64,000 bases of DNA from Catellatospora sichuanensis (GTDB lineage Bacteria; Actinomycetota; Actinomycetes; Mycobacteriales; Micromonosporaceae). Within the stretch, counting starts at the first letter, position 1, and the number at the start of each line of letters is the position of its first letter. The stretch is from assembly GCF_007483665.1 (NCBI RefSeq), contig NZ_ML660183.1, positions 124,001 to 188,000 on the forward strand. The letters are read 5' to 3'. Of the stretch, positions 1 through 7,296 are shown one piece after another. The notes under the pieces were generated by a model. That model was not told the origin of the DNA. It did no database searches and was given only the letters and a program-made list of their open reading frames with translations. A program made the position numbers and the translations under genes.

Positions 1-1
1 A

Positions 2-82
2 CGCCGCGCCGACATCCACCAGGCCCTCGTCAGCCTCGCCTGCTCGATCATCTGTCTACGCCACCTGCGAGATTCTTTCTGA
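2..82 (+). pseudogene. C-terminal tail of an IS5-family transposase (cut by window edge)
   Basis: An open frame enters from the left edge and stops at 80-82. It reads RRADIHQALVSLACSIICLR followed by HLRDSF and a stop, which matches the usual end of IS5-type DDE transposases (an ADIHxALxxLA helix, then a CLRxL end). No catalytic residues lie inside the window, so it is not possible to say whether the element is intact upstream. I see no terminal inverted repeat after the stop. Confidence 0.7.
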
Positions 83-225
83 ACTGATCTCTAAGCCATG
101 TACGGCAGGTGCCCGGGTTCTGTCCCAGCTCAGGTTCGCGACGATGCCGCTTGCCTCACCGGCGAGGAGACGATGCCGGCCTGACCGGTGGGGATCAGCT
201 TCTCCTGCCGGATATTCTGCGCGGC

Positions 226-1023
226 GTGATCAACTCATACGCGAGGCCTGACGATGTTGAGGTTGCGTTAGCTGCGGCTCGTGCGGGCGCGGACGTGGTG
301 CACAACATGTACGGCCTGCGGCTCACCCGCATCGACAAGGGCGCGGGGGACTTCGCCACCGCCGCCGATGTGGAGGCTGAGAAGGCGATCCTCGGCGTTA
401 TCCGTGCTGCTCGGCCCGATGACGCGGTCCTCGGCGAGGAAGGCGGGCAGCAGGGCGCGACCGGCGCTGTGCGCCAGTGGCTGGTCGATCCCTTGTGCGG
501 CACGTTGAACTATGCCGTCGGCAGCATGCTGGCGGCCGTCAACGTGGCGCTGCGCAACGGGGCGGCGGCGGTGGCGGACCCGTTCAGCGGCGAGGCCTTC
601 TTCACCGACGGTAAGATCGCCTGGGTCCGGCACGACGGGGTCCAAACGCGGCTAGCGCCCACGCCGGCCACTCAACTCGTGGACGTCAACCTGGATCCGC
701 CGTTCCCGAACGCGCCCGGATTCCGGGCTGTGGACCTGCTGGCCCACCCCGAGTTCGTCAAGCGGTTCCGGCCGCGGGTCGTGTCCACGACGCTGGCGTT
801 GTCCTGGGTCGCAGCCGGCAAGCGCGCCGCGTATGTCACCGATGGCGGAGACCTGTCGGAGAGTGTGCATTTCGCCGCCGGCATCGCTGTGTGCCGGGCC
901 GCCGGCTGCGTGGTCACCGGAATCGACGGCGCCCCGATCGGGCAGGCAGGCCGCGGGCTTGTGGCGGCCGCCGACGCCGAGACCCACGGGCTGTTGATGT
1001 CGATGATCCATAGCCGAAGGTAG
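226..1023 (+). CDS. Inositol monophosphatase family protein, altered metal site
   Basis: About 265 residues from a GTG at 226; the frame is open further upstream, but that sequence has no family similarity. Inositol-monophosphatase fold signatures are visible: a GDFATAADVEAE segment (about 41-52), the acidic GEEGG motif (70-74), the WLVDPLCGTLNYA metal-binding motif (85-97), and a C-terminal GIDGAPIGQAG segment. Family members remove phosphate from sugar or inositol phosphates with two or three Mg ions. The canonical second aspartate of the DPxDGT motif is Cys91 here, so catalysis may be weakened or lost. It stands alone next to an IS5 remnant. The substrate cannot be told from sequence, and the start is uncertain because no strong ribosome binding site precedes it. 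Confidence 0.75.
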   Translation: MINSYARPDDVEVALAAARAGADVVHNMYGLRLTRIDKGAGDFATAADVEAEKAILGVIRAARPDDAVLGEEGGQQGATGAVRQWLVDPLCGTLNYAVGSMLAAVNVALRNGAAAVADPFSGEAFFTDGKIAWVRHDGVQTRLAPTPATQLVDVNLDPPFPNAPGFRAVDLLAHPEFVKRFRPRVVSTTLALSWVAAGKRAAYVTDGGDLSESVHFAAGIAVCRAAGCVVTGIDGAPIGQAGRGLVAAADAETHGLLMSMIHSRR

Positions 1024-1133
1024 GGCTGGGACGTGGGCCAGGGCTGCCGTTCTGAGCCGACGTCCGCCCCAGCAGATGCCTTTCTCGCTGCAAATTGCTG
1101 GCCCACTGCTCTGATCACGACTCCATAGCGGCC

Positions 1134-1772
1134 CTAGAACGGTGGTGACCACTCGCCTGCCCAGGTCGCCGTGGACCGGGCCGAAGGCCACACCTTCTCC
1201 TCATCCTCATGTGGGTTGGGCCAGAGGTATCCGACCCATTCGCTTTCAGGGATCGCGCCTTCCCAGTCATCGGTGCAACGCTCGGCCCACTCGCGACCAA
1301 CCAGCACGGGCCGGGTAAGTAATCCATCCGCGGTGTCCTGCACCCGCAGTATCAGACCGAGCTCGTCGATCCCCGGGTTGCCGCGCGGCCCGAACCGCAG
1401 GCCACCCATTGCATCAGGCAGGTCGGACAGCCACTGCTCCAGCTCGGCGGGGTTGCCGCCGGTCAACTCCATCCCGTCCAGCACCATCCGGGGTCCGTGA
1501 ACAGCGTCAGCTGCAATGCAGAACAGTCGACCTGTCTTGTCGAAGTACTCGTAGAGTGCAGGCACCGATGGTTGGAAAACCAGCTCGATGCCTACGACCT
1601 CCGGGAAGTAGGGCTCGGCCTGGAACCGGCGAATCTCCTGGGCCTGCGGCAGTGCCGCGGCAGCCTCCGCAGCAGTCATGCCAAACCGCAACGGCCCGAC
1701 GCCCTCCAGCGGTGTGACCACCCACCGTGGCCGGAGGTGCGCGACGGCTTCTCGAGCATCTGGCGACGTCAT
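1134..1772 (-). CDS. Hypothetical protein, 212 aa
   Basis: A soluble, acidic protein of 212 residues starting at ATG 1772. After a short leader it has a GVGPLRFGMTAAEAAAAL segment (about 25-42); this 'GxxxFGMT' opening is common in uncharacterised actinobacterial proteins that sense or bind unknown ligands. No signal peptide or membrane helix is seen. The C-terminal part is rich in Trp (WVGYLWPNP, then WAGEWSPPF). It ends just past the IMPase-like gene in convergent orientation and lies upstream of, but separate from, the Rieske operon. I do not recognise a function. Confidence 0.7.
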   Translation of the reverse strand: MTSPDAREAVAHLRPRWVVTPLEGVGPLRFGMTAAEAAAALPQAQEIRRFQAEPYFPEVVGIELVFQPSVPALYEYFDKTGRLFCIAADAVHGPRMVLDGMELTGGNPAELEQWLSDLPDAMGGLRFGPRGNPGIDELGLILRVQDTADGLLTRPVLVGREWAERCTDDWEGAIPESEWVGYLWPNPHEDEEKVWPSARSTATWAGEWSPPF

Positions 1773-1799
1773 CCCGTCCGTACCTTCCTTTGTCGGACC

Positions 1800-2966
1800 C
1801 TAGTCTGCCCGGCCCAGCACGCCTGCAGGATCGCGATACGCCCGAGCCAGCAGCGTCACCCAGTCGTAGATCGCGGTCTCGTTCGGAGCGAGCGGCCCCG
1901 GCGTGTAGTGCGGCGAGCTCAGGCCGCGCTGCACCGATTCGCACGCCGCCCAGTCCTGCCGGTTCGTGACGTCCCAGAACTCGACCGCGTACGACGGGTC
2001 GGTGACCGCGTCGTCGAACAGCCACAGGCACTCGACGAGGGTCCGGTCCGGTGCGAGCGGCGTCATCCGGTGCGCCATCACGTAGTCGGGGTGCAGCGAC
2101 AGCAGCACGTTCGGGAACAGCCCCAGGTAGCGCACGGTACGCGGGTCGACGCCGTCGAGCATCACCCCGCGCGAGCGCCCATCGAGGGACATAGTCTCGG
2201 CGTGTTCGCGCAGCTCCATCGACCCGCCGAGCCAGTGGCCGGGCTCGTGCCAGTTGTCGCCGGAGTTCGGCGGGGTGACCGCGCACAGCTCCGGGTGGAT
2301 CAGCGGGCAGTGGTAGCACTCGTGGTAGTTCTCGGCGATGACCTTCCAGTTCGCCGCGACCTGGTAGCGGTGCACCGCCTTGACCGTCAGCTTCTCCGGC
2401 GCGTACGGCGCGACGAGCCGGTCGAGGGTGCCCAGGTGTTCGTCGAACGGCATCGCGGTGCCGGTGGCGTTGACGAACACCCAGCCGTGCCAGTCCACCG
2501 CGGGCAGTTCGACGAGCCCGAACTGCCTGGCCGGGAAGTCGTCGTCCATCCGCGGCGCGGTCTTGAGCGCGCCGTCGAGGTCGTAGGACCAGCCGTGGTA
2601 CGGGCACACGATCGCCCGCCGCTCACACGTGCCGCCGTCGGGCAGCAGCTCGTGCCCGCGGTGGCGGCACACGTTCGCGAACGCGCGCACCCCCGCGTCG
2701 GAGACGGTCAGCACGACGGCGACGTCGCCGACGGTCAGCGCGTGCTGGTTGCCACCCTCGGCCAGCTGCGCCAACCGGCCCACGCACGTCCACGACCCGG
2801 CGAACAGGTGCCGCCGCTCCCATTCGAGGACCGCCGGGTCGGTGTAGGCCTGCACGGGCAGCATCCGCGAGGACCCGAACGGTCGCAGCGCGGCGTCGAG
2901 ACCGTCGGCGGGCAGCGGCGCGGGCACCGGACCGGCCGCGACGGGGCGGGCGAGTGCGGCGGTCAT
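1800..2966 (-). CDS. Rieske non-haem iron oxygenase, alpha subunit
   Basis: 388 residues. The N-terminal Rieske [2Fe-2S] domain carries Cys100-x-His102 and Cys121-x2-His124. The catalytic domain has the mononuclear iron motif ENYHECYHC (212-220), with His219 and His224 as likely ligands, and a later acidic residue in DWAACES. The ECYHCP style is typical of quaternary-ammonium oxygenases (carnitine, betaine and proline-betaine type) rather than classical naphthalene-type enzymes. Such enzymes need a reductase partner, which is not next to it. Its start codon overlaps the stop of the upstream FAD oxidoreductase by 4 bases (ATGA), so the two are translationally coupled. The substrate is not known. 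Confidence 0.9.
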   Translation of the reverse strand: MTAALARPVAAGPVPAPLPADGLDAALRPFGSSRMLPVQAYTDPAVLEWERRHLFAGSWTCVGRLAQLAEGGNQHALTVGDVAVVLTVSDAGVRAFANVCRHRGHELLPDGGTCERRAIVCPYHGWSYDLDGALKTAPRMDDDFPARQFGLVELPAVDWHGWVFVNATGTAMPFDEHLGTLDRLVAPYAPEKLTVKAVHRYQVAANWKVIAENYHECYHCPLIHPELCAVTPPNSGDNWHEPGHWLGGSMELREHAETMSLDGRSRGVMLDGVDPRTVRYLGLFPNVLLSLHPDYVMAHRMTPLAPDRTLVECLWLFDDAVTDPSYAVEFWDVTNRQDWAACESVQRGLSSPHYTPGPLAPNETAIYDWVTLLARAYRDPAGVLGRAD

Positions 2967-4558
2967 CGCCGGCCCCGGCGGCCGGTGTCGTGCAGCACCT
3001 GCCGGACCACGTTGCGGCCCGGAATACCGGTGACCCCGCCACCCCCGTGCGTGGCGGAGCCCGCCTGATAGAGACCCTTGATCGGGGTACGCAGATCCGC
3101 GTAACCGGCCGCGGGCCGGCAGTGGAACATCTGCCCCGGCGTCAGCTCGCCGTGGAAGATGTTGCCGCCGACCAGGCCGTACTCGTGCTCCATCTCGTGC
3201 GGGCCGATGACCTGACGCCCGATGACCGAGTCGGTGAACCCGGGCGCGACGGCCTCCATCCGCGCGACGAGGCGGTCGGCGTACGCGTCGAGTTCGGTGG
3301 TGTGCGGCTGTGCGGCCCAGGTGTGCGGCACCCACTGGGTGAACATGCTGATCACATGCTGGCCTTCGGGCGCCAGGGACGGGTCGAACACCGACGGGAT
3401 GCACACGTCGGCGAACGGCAGCGTCGCCGCCTTGCCTGCGGCGGCCTCCTGGAACGCGGTCTCCACGTCGTCGAGCGATTCCGACAGCACGATCGTGCCG
3501 CCGTACACCGCGGGGTCGAACTCGGGGTGGCTGGCGAAGCTCGGCAGCCGGTCCACCGCGAAGTTGACCTTCACCGTGCCCGAGCGGGTCTGCCACGACT
3601 CGATGTCGGCCACGAAGTCACCCGGCAGCTCGTCGCGGTCCATCATCCGCAGGAACGAGATCTTCGGATGCGCCGTGGTGATCACTGTCGGCGCGGTGAG
3701 CTGCTCGCCCGATTCCAGCGTGACGCCGGTGACCCGGCCGCCGGTGGTGTCGATGCGGGCCACGGTCGCCTCGGTGCGGATCTGCGCGCCGAACGAGCGC
3801 GCGGACGCGGCCATCGCCGCGGTGACCCCGCCCATGCCGCCGCGCGGGAAACCCCATGCCGCGGACTGGCCGCCGGTCTGGTCCAGGTGGTGGTGCAGGG
3901 TGACGAACGCCGTCCCGGCGCTGCGCGGCCCGCCCCAGGTGCCGATGACGCCCGACACCGACAGCAGGCCGCGCATGGCGTCGGACTCGAACCGGTCCTC
4001 GACCAGGTCGGCGATGCTGGCGGTGAACAGCCGGGTCAGGTCGAACGCGGCCCGCACGTCGATCTTGCGCAGCGTCTTGAGCAGCGCAGCCTGCCCGAGC
4101 AGGTCACCGGGGCGCTTGGAGCCGAGCTTCGGCGGGATCGCGTCCAGCAGCGGGCCGACCTTCGCACCGAGCCCGCCCAGCCACGCCTCCCAGCGCTCGT
4201 AGGCGTCCGCGTCGGCCTTGGAGAACTTGGCGATCTCGGCGTGGCGGCGCTGCGGGTCGCTCGCCAGGTGCAGGTGGCGGCCGTCGCGGCGGGGTGCGAA
4301 GTAGGGGCCCTGCTCGTACACGTGGTAGCCGTGCTCGGCCAGTCGCAGGTCGGCGACCATGTCCGGCGGCAGGAGGCTCACCACGTATGACAGGGAGGTC
4401 ACCAGGAAGTCCGGGCCGAACGGGCGCTCGGACACGGCGGCGCCGCCGACGGTGTGCCGTCGCTCCAGCACCACCACCCGCCGTCCGGCCCGCGCGAGGT
4501 ACGCCGCGGCGACCAGACCGTTGTGCCCACCACCGATGATGATCACGTCATGCGTCAC
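2963..4558 (-). CDS. FAD-dependent oxidoreductase, phytoene-dehydrogenase-like
   Basis: 531 residues starting at ATG 4558. The N-terminus is a classic dinucleotide-binding Rossmann motif: VIIIGGGHNGLVAAAYLA (5-22), followed by an acidic strand end in VVVLERR. The C-terminus has the second FAD-contact region of phytoene desaturase/amine-oxidase-like flavoproteins (GLYQAGSATHGGGGV and a final GRNV). Length fits the bacterial NAD(P)/FAD oxidoreductase family annotated as 'phytoene desaturase-like', whose substrates are mostly unknown. No carotenoid genes lie nearby. It is the first gene of a two-gene operon with the Rieske oxygenase, so both probably act on one substrate. A palindrome just upstream of the start suggests TetR-type control. 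Confidence 0.88.
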   Translation of the reverse strand: MTHDVIIIGGGHNGLVAAAYLARAGRRVVVLERRHTVGGAAVSERPFGPDFLVTSLSYVVSLLPPDMVADLRLAEHGYHVYEQGPYFAPRRDGRHLHLASDPQRRHAEIAKFSKADADAYERWEAWLGGLGAKVGPLLDAIPPKLGSKRPGDLLGQAALLKTLRKIDVRAAFDLTRLFTASIADLVEDRFESDAMRGLLSVSGVIGTWGGPRSAGTAFVTLHHHLDQTGGQSAAWGFPRGGMGGVTAAMAASARSFGAQIRTEATVARIDTTGGRVTGVTLESGEQLTAPTVITTAHPKISFLRMMDRDELPGDFVADIESWQTRSGTVKVNFAVDRLPSFASHPEFDPAVYGGTIVLSESLDDVETAFQEAAAGKAATLPFADVCIPSVFDPSLAPEGQHVISMFTQWVPHTWAAQPHTTELDAYADRLVARMEAVAPGFTDSVIGRQVIGPHEMEHEYGLVGGNIFHGELTPGQMFHCRPAAGYADLRTPIKGLYQAGSATHGGGGVTGIPGRNVVRQVLHDTGRRGRR

Positions 4559-4574
4559 GCCAAGATTCTTACTG

Positions 4575-4588
4575 ACTGACCGCTCAGT
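4575..4588. promoter_or_regulatory. Candidate TetR-type operator upstream of the FAD-Rieske operon
   Basis: ACTGACCGCTCAGT is a perfect 5-base inverted repeat (ACTGA/TCAGT) with a 4-base spacer, 17 bases before the start codon of the FAD oxidoreductase. This half-site style is common among TetR-family operators in actinomycetes. No TetR gene is in the nearby sequence, so the regulator would be encoded elsewhere. Confidence 0.45.
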
Positions 4589-4693
4589 TGGGAAGACCCT
4601 TGTTCACCAGATATTATTCACCATCGTCGGTTTATACGCTCCGTGACCAATACAAGAACCCGGCCTCGGCCGCAAAGCCAGACGAGCAGTTCC

Positions 4694-5227
4694 CTACAGC
4701 AGGTTGCCGCAAGAGACGGTCACACCAGGTTGATCGCTACGCGGCCGCCGCTGCACGACGATCGTGTCCACACCCTCCATCGGCTTGACCCGCGTCAGCA
4801 TCTCGCAGTCGAACACGGTTGCGATGAAAAGGACCTGGAACGATTCGGGCAGCTCCCCCGGCTTGATGCTCCCGACGATGTCCGGGCTGTCTTTCATCAA
4901 TTCCTGGAAGTTCCGGTAGGCCTGCTCGCGGCTTTCGTGCCGGACCCCGTTGACCGGGTCAAGGGCAGCCAGCGCGGTCCGCACCGCAGCCCGCTGCTCC
5001 TCGGTGACATCGCGATCCAGGTAGACGCTGACATTGAACCGGTGCTCCGGCTCGGACCGGCCCAGGACCATGAACGCGGCGGTTGCCAGGACCGCCCCCG
5101 CGAGCAACGCCCCCAGTATCGCCGCCAGCGGGAGCCAGCGCTGCCTCGCAGACGGCGGTTCGGCGACGGGCGTCGGAGCAGTCGGCGACGCCGAGTCCAC
5201 GGACGGCTGATCGATGTGGTCGGACAT
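4694..5227 (-). CDS. Membrane-anchored FtsX-ectodomain-like protein
   Basis: 177 residues from ATG 5227 (a GTG 18 bases upstream is possible). A short cytoplasmic N-terminus is followed by one membrane span (about 31-55, WLPLAAILGALLAG onwards) and an outside domain resembling the extracellular domain of the cell-division protein FtsX: FNVSVYLDRDVTEEQ, AALDPVNGV, REQAYRNFQELMKDSPD, PGELPESFQV and a Cys-containing CEMLTRV segment. True FtsX has four membrane spans; this has one, so it is a stand-alone ectodomain paralogue of a kind common in Micromonosporaceae and Streptomyces. It may bind peptidoglycan hydrolases, but that is inference. A decayed paralogue lies at about 15.9-16.1 kb. Confidence 0.8.
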   Translation of the reverse strand: MSDHIDQPSVDSASPTAPTPVAEPPSARQRWLPLAAILGALLAGAVLATAAFMVLGRSEPEHRFNVSVYLDRDVTEEQRAAVRTALAALDPVNGVRHESREQAYRNFQELMKDSPDIVGSIKPGELPESFQVLFIATVFDCEMLTRVKPMEGVDTIVVQRRPRSDQPGVTVSCGNLL

Positions 5228-5288
5228 GGCCACCACTTCTACCACCAGGCACAGGTCCGCAGGGGGCAGCCGAGACAGCTCCGATGCC

Positions 5289-6221
5289 TCAGTCGCCTTC
5301 TTCCAGCCAGCTGTGCAGCAGCAGCCGGTCGATCGAGTCCTCGTTGCCGAGCCGGCCGCCCGCCGCGGCGTGTGCCCGCAGTTCGGCCCGGGTGAACCAG
5401 CGCGCCTCCACCAGCTCCTGCCCGTCCACGGTCACGGTGTACGCGGTGGCCGTGGCCCGGAAACCCAGCATCAACCCGGCCGGAAACGGCCACGCCTGCG
5501 AAGCCACGTACGTCACCGACCCGACCGGCACCCCCGCCTCCTCGGCCACCTCACGCCGCACCGCGTCCTCGAGACTCTCGCCGATCTCCACGAAACCCGC
5601 CAGCGTCGAGTACCCGCCGACGGCCGACCCGCGATGCCGGGCCAGCAGGCAGCGGCGCGGGGTGTCCGCCGACTCGACCAGCATGATCACCGCCGGTTCG
5701 ATCCGCGGGAACAGCAACCGACCGCATCCGGCATCCGCGCACACCCGCAGATGGCCGCCGTTGCGGCTGACCGTCGCCGCCCCGCACGAGCCGCAGAAAC
5801 CCTGGTGGCGGTTCCAGTGCAGGATCCCACGCGCGTACGCCGCCATCGCCGCCTCGCCCGGCGACAGCAGCCCCACCAGCGCCCGGACGTCCAGGACACG
5901 TTCCGCACCGGCCAGGCCGAGCGCCTCGGACTCCGCCAGCGCGGACAGATCCACGGCGAACACGGCCGCACCGCCGTCCAGCCCCAGGAAGACCGGCCCG
6001 ACGGCGGCCTGACGGACCGCATCGACCCTGGCACCGGTCAGGACCACCGGAGCCTGCGACGTGCCCGCCGTCAGGCACTGATCGCGCCACATCGGGATCA
6101 GCCGGACGTCCGGCGCCGACAGGGCCGCCTCGATCCACAGCGGGTCGGCCCGCCGGTCGCCTGCCCGGTCGAGTTCACCGCCGCAGTAGGTCAGACGCGG
6201 CACCAGCTGCAGGTCAGTCAT
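5289..6221 (-). CDS. nudC: NAD(+) diphosphatase (NUDIX)
   Basis: 310 residues. It contains a zinc ribbon (Cys143, Cys146, Cys161, Cys166), a complete Nudix box (about 209-231, GFVEIGESLEDAVRREVAEE), and the NudC-specific SQxWPFP motif shortly after it. NudC hydrolyses NAD(H) to NMN and AMP and, in several bacteria, removes NAD caps from RNA 5' ends. The order N-terminal domain, zinc ribbon, Nudix domain is the normal one, and the length is typical. It is a single-gene unit: the next gene upstream on this strand ends at 6310. The start ATG at 6221 agrees with the family N-terminus. Confidence 0.93.
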   Translation of the reverse strand: MTDLQLVPRLTYCGGELDRAGDRRADPLWIEAALSAPDVRLIPMWRDQCLTAGTSQAPVVLTGARVDAVRQAAVGPVFLGLDGGAAVFAVDLSALAESEALGLAGAERVLDVRALVGLLSPGEAAMAAYARGILHWNRHQGFCGSCGAATVSRNGGHLRVCADAGCGRLLFPRIEPAVIMLVESADTPRRCLLARHRGSAVGGYSTLAGFVEIGESLEDAVRREVAEEAGVPVGSVTYVASQAWPFPAGLMLGFRATATAYTVTVDGQELVEARWFTRAELRAHAAAGGRLGNEDSIDRLLLHSWLEEGD

Positions 6222-6309
6222 GCGGGCCAGCGTCCCAGACCGCTCAACCCGCACGCGTCCGGGGGCCGACCGGAGCAGAGGCGCCCGGCCGGTCCCCGGA
6301 TGCGGGCCG

Positions 6310-7164
6310 TCAGCGAGTCGCGGACACCACCAGCATCTCGCACGGCCCGACGAAACCCTCCGGGCCCTCGAACGCCGCCAGCTCCGCGGTGATCTCCGCC
6401 CAGGCATCGTCCCGCTCCGCCTCCGACAGCCCGGCCAGCATCTGGTGCAGGGCGCCGAACGACTCCCGCTCGAACCGGACGCAGTCGGCCGCCGACGGCA
6501 GCCGCACCGGCGAGTCGACCGCATCCACGGTGATGTCGTGGAACCCGGCGCGGGCGAACACCTCCTGCGCCGCCCCCGGCGCACCGAGGCTGAACGGTCC
6601 CGGCTGGCCCGGCAGCGGCGGCGGCAGCGCAGCCCGACGCCGGATGATCCCCACCGGCAGGGAGAAGAAACCGTTGCGGTCCGCGCCCGAATACACGACG
6701 GCCGCGACCCTCCCGCCGGGCCGCAACGCGGCACGCATCCCCGCCAGCGCCGCCTGCTGATCCGGGAAGTAGATCAACCCGACCCGGGAGATGACCGCAT
6801 CGAACGACGCCTCCGGCACGTCCAGCCGCTCCCCGTCCAGTTCGAGGACCGCCACGTTGGACAGCCCCGCATCGCGAGCGGAGCGCTCCGCGTACGCCAG
6901 GATCGCCGGCGAGATGTCGGTGGCCAGCACATGCCCCGCCGGCCCGGCACGATGCGCGGCCGCCAGCGTCTGCCCGCCCGCACCGGCGGCCACGTCCAGC
7001 ACCCGGCTACCCGCGGAGATCCCCGCAGCGTCGAGCATCCGCCGCGTGGCGGCACCGAGCCAGTCCTCGATGAGCGGCCCCCACCGGTGCCAGGCCTCAG
7101 CGGCGTCCTGCCACTGCCGCCGAGTGGTGGACTTGTACACCTGCGGGTCGAACGTGGTCGTCAC
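6310..7164 (-). CDS. SAM-dependent class I methyltransferase
   Basis: 284 residues from a GTG at 7164, chosen because GGAGGG lies 9 bases upstream. Motif I for S-adenosylmethionine binding is VLDVAAGAGG (55-64); an acidic end of strand beta-2 (ATDIS), a LELDGE segment and the FDAVISRVGL post-motif follow in the expected order. It belongs to the UbiE/type-11 methyltransferase group. The start region is divergent from that of the large AAA ATPase, with about 130 bases between them. The substrate is unknown; nothing around it points to a pathway. Confidence 0.85.
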   Translation of the reverse strand: MTTTFDPQVYKSTTRRQWQDAAEAWHRWGPLIEDWLGAATRRMLDAAGISAGSRVLDVAAGAGGQTLAAAHRAGPAGHVLATDISPAILAYAERSARDAGLSNVAVLELDGERLDVPEASFDAVISRVGLIYFPDQQAALAGMRAALRPGGRVAAVVYSGADRNGFFSLPVGIIRRRAALPPPLPGQPGPFSLGAPGAAQEVFARAGFHDITVDAVDSPVRLPSAADCVRFERESFGALHQMLAGLSEAERDDAWAEITAELAAFEGPEGFVGPCEMLVVSATR

Positions 7165-7296
7165 GGCAACTGCCCTCCGGAAATCATCCGCCGGTCCTGT
7201 CCTGTCACCCCGATACGCGCCAGAACGGCACCCGCATCCGCCAGAAAACACCTGGCACTTCCCGACCGGACGCCGAAGCTGCGCGACAATGCCCGG

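Noticed and set aside
4694-5227. True cell-division FtsX
   Set aside because: Only one membrane span and no FtsE gene beside it; it carries only the ectodomain.
6220-7296. N-terminal extension of the large ATPase to 6220
   Set aside because: This part is antisense to the methyltransferase gene, Arg/Pro-rich and without family similarity; GTG 7297 gives the usual start.
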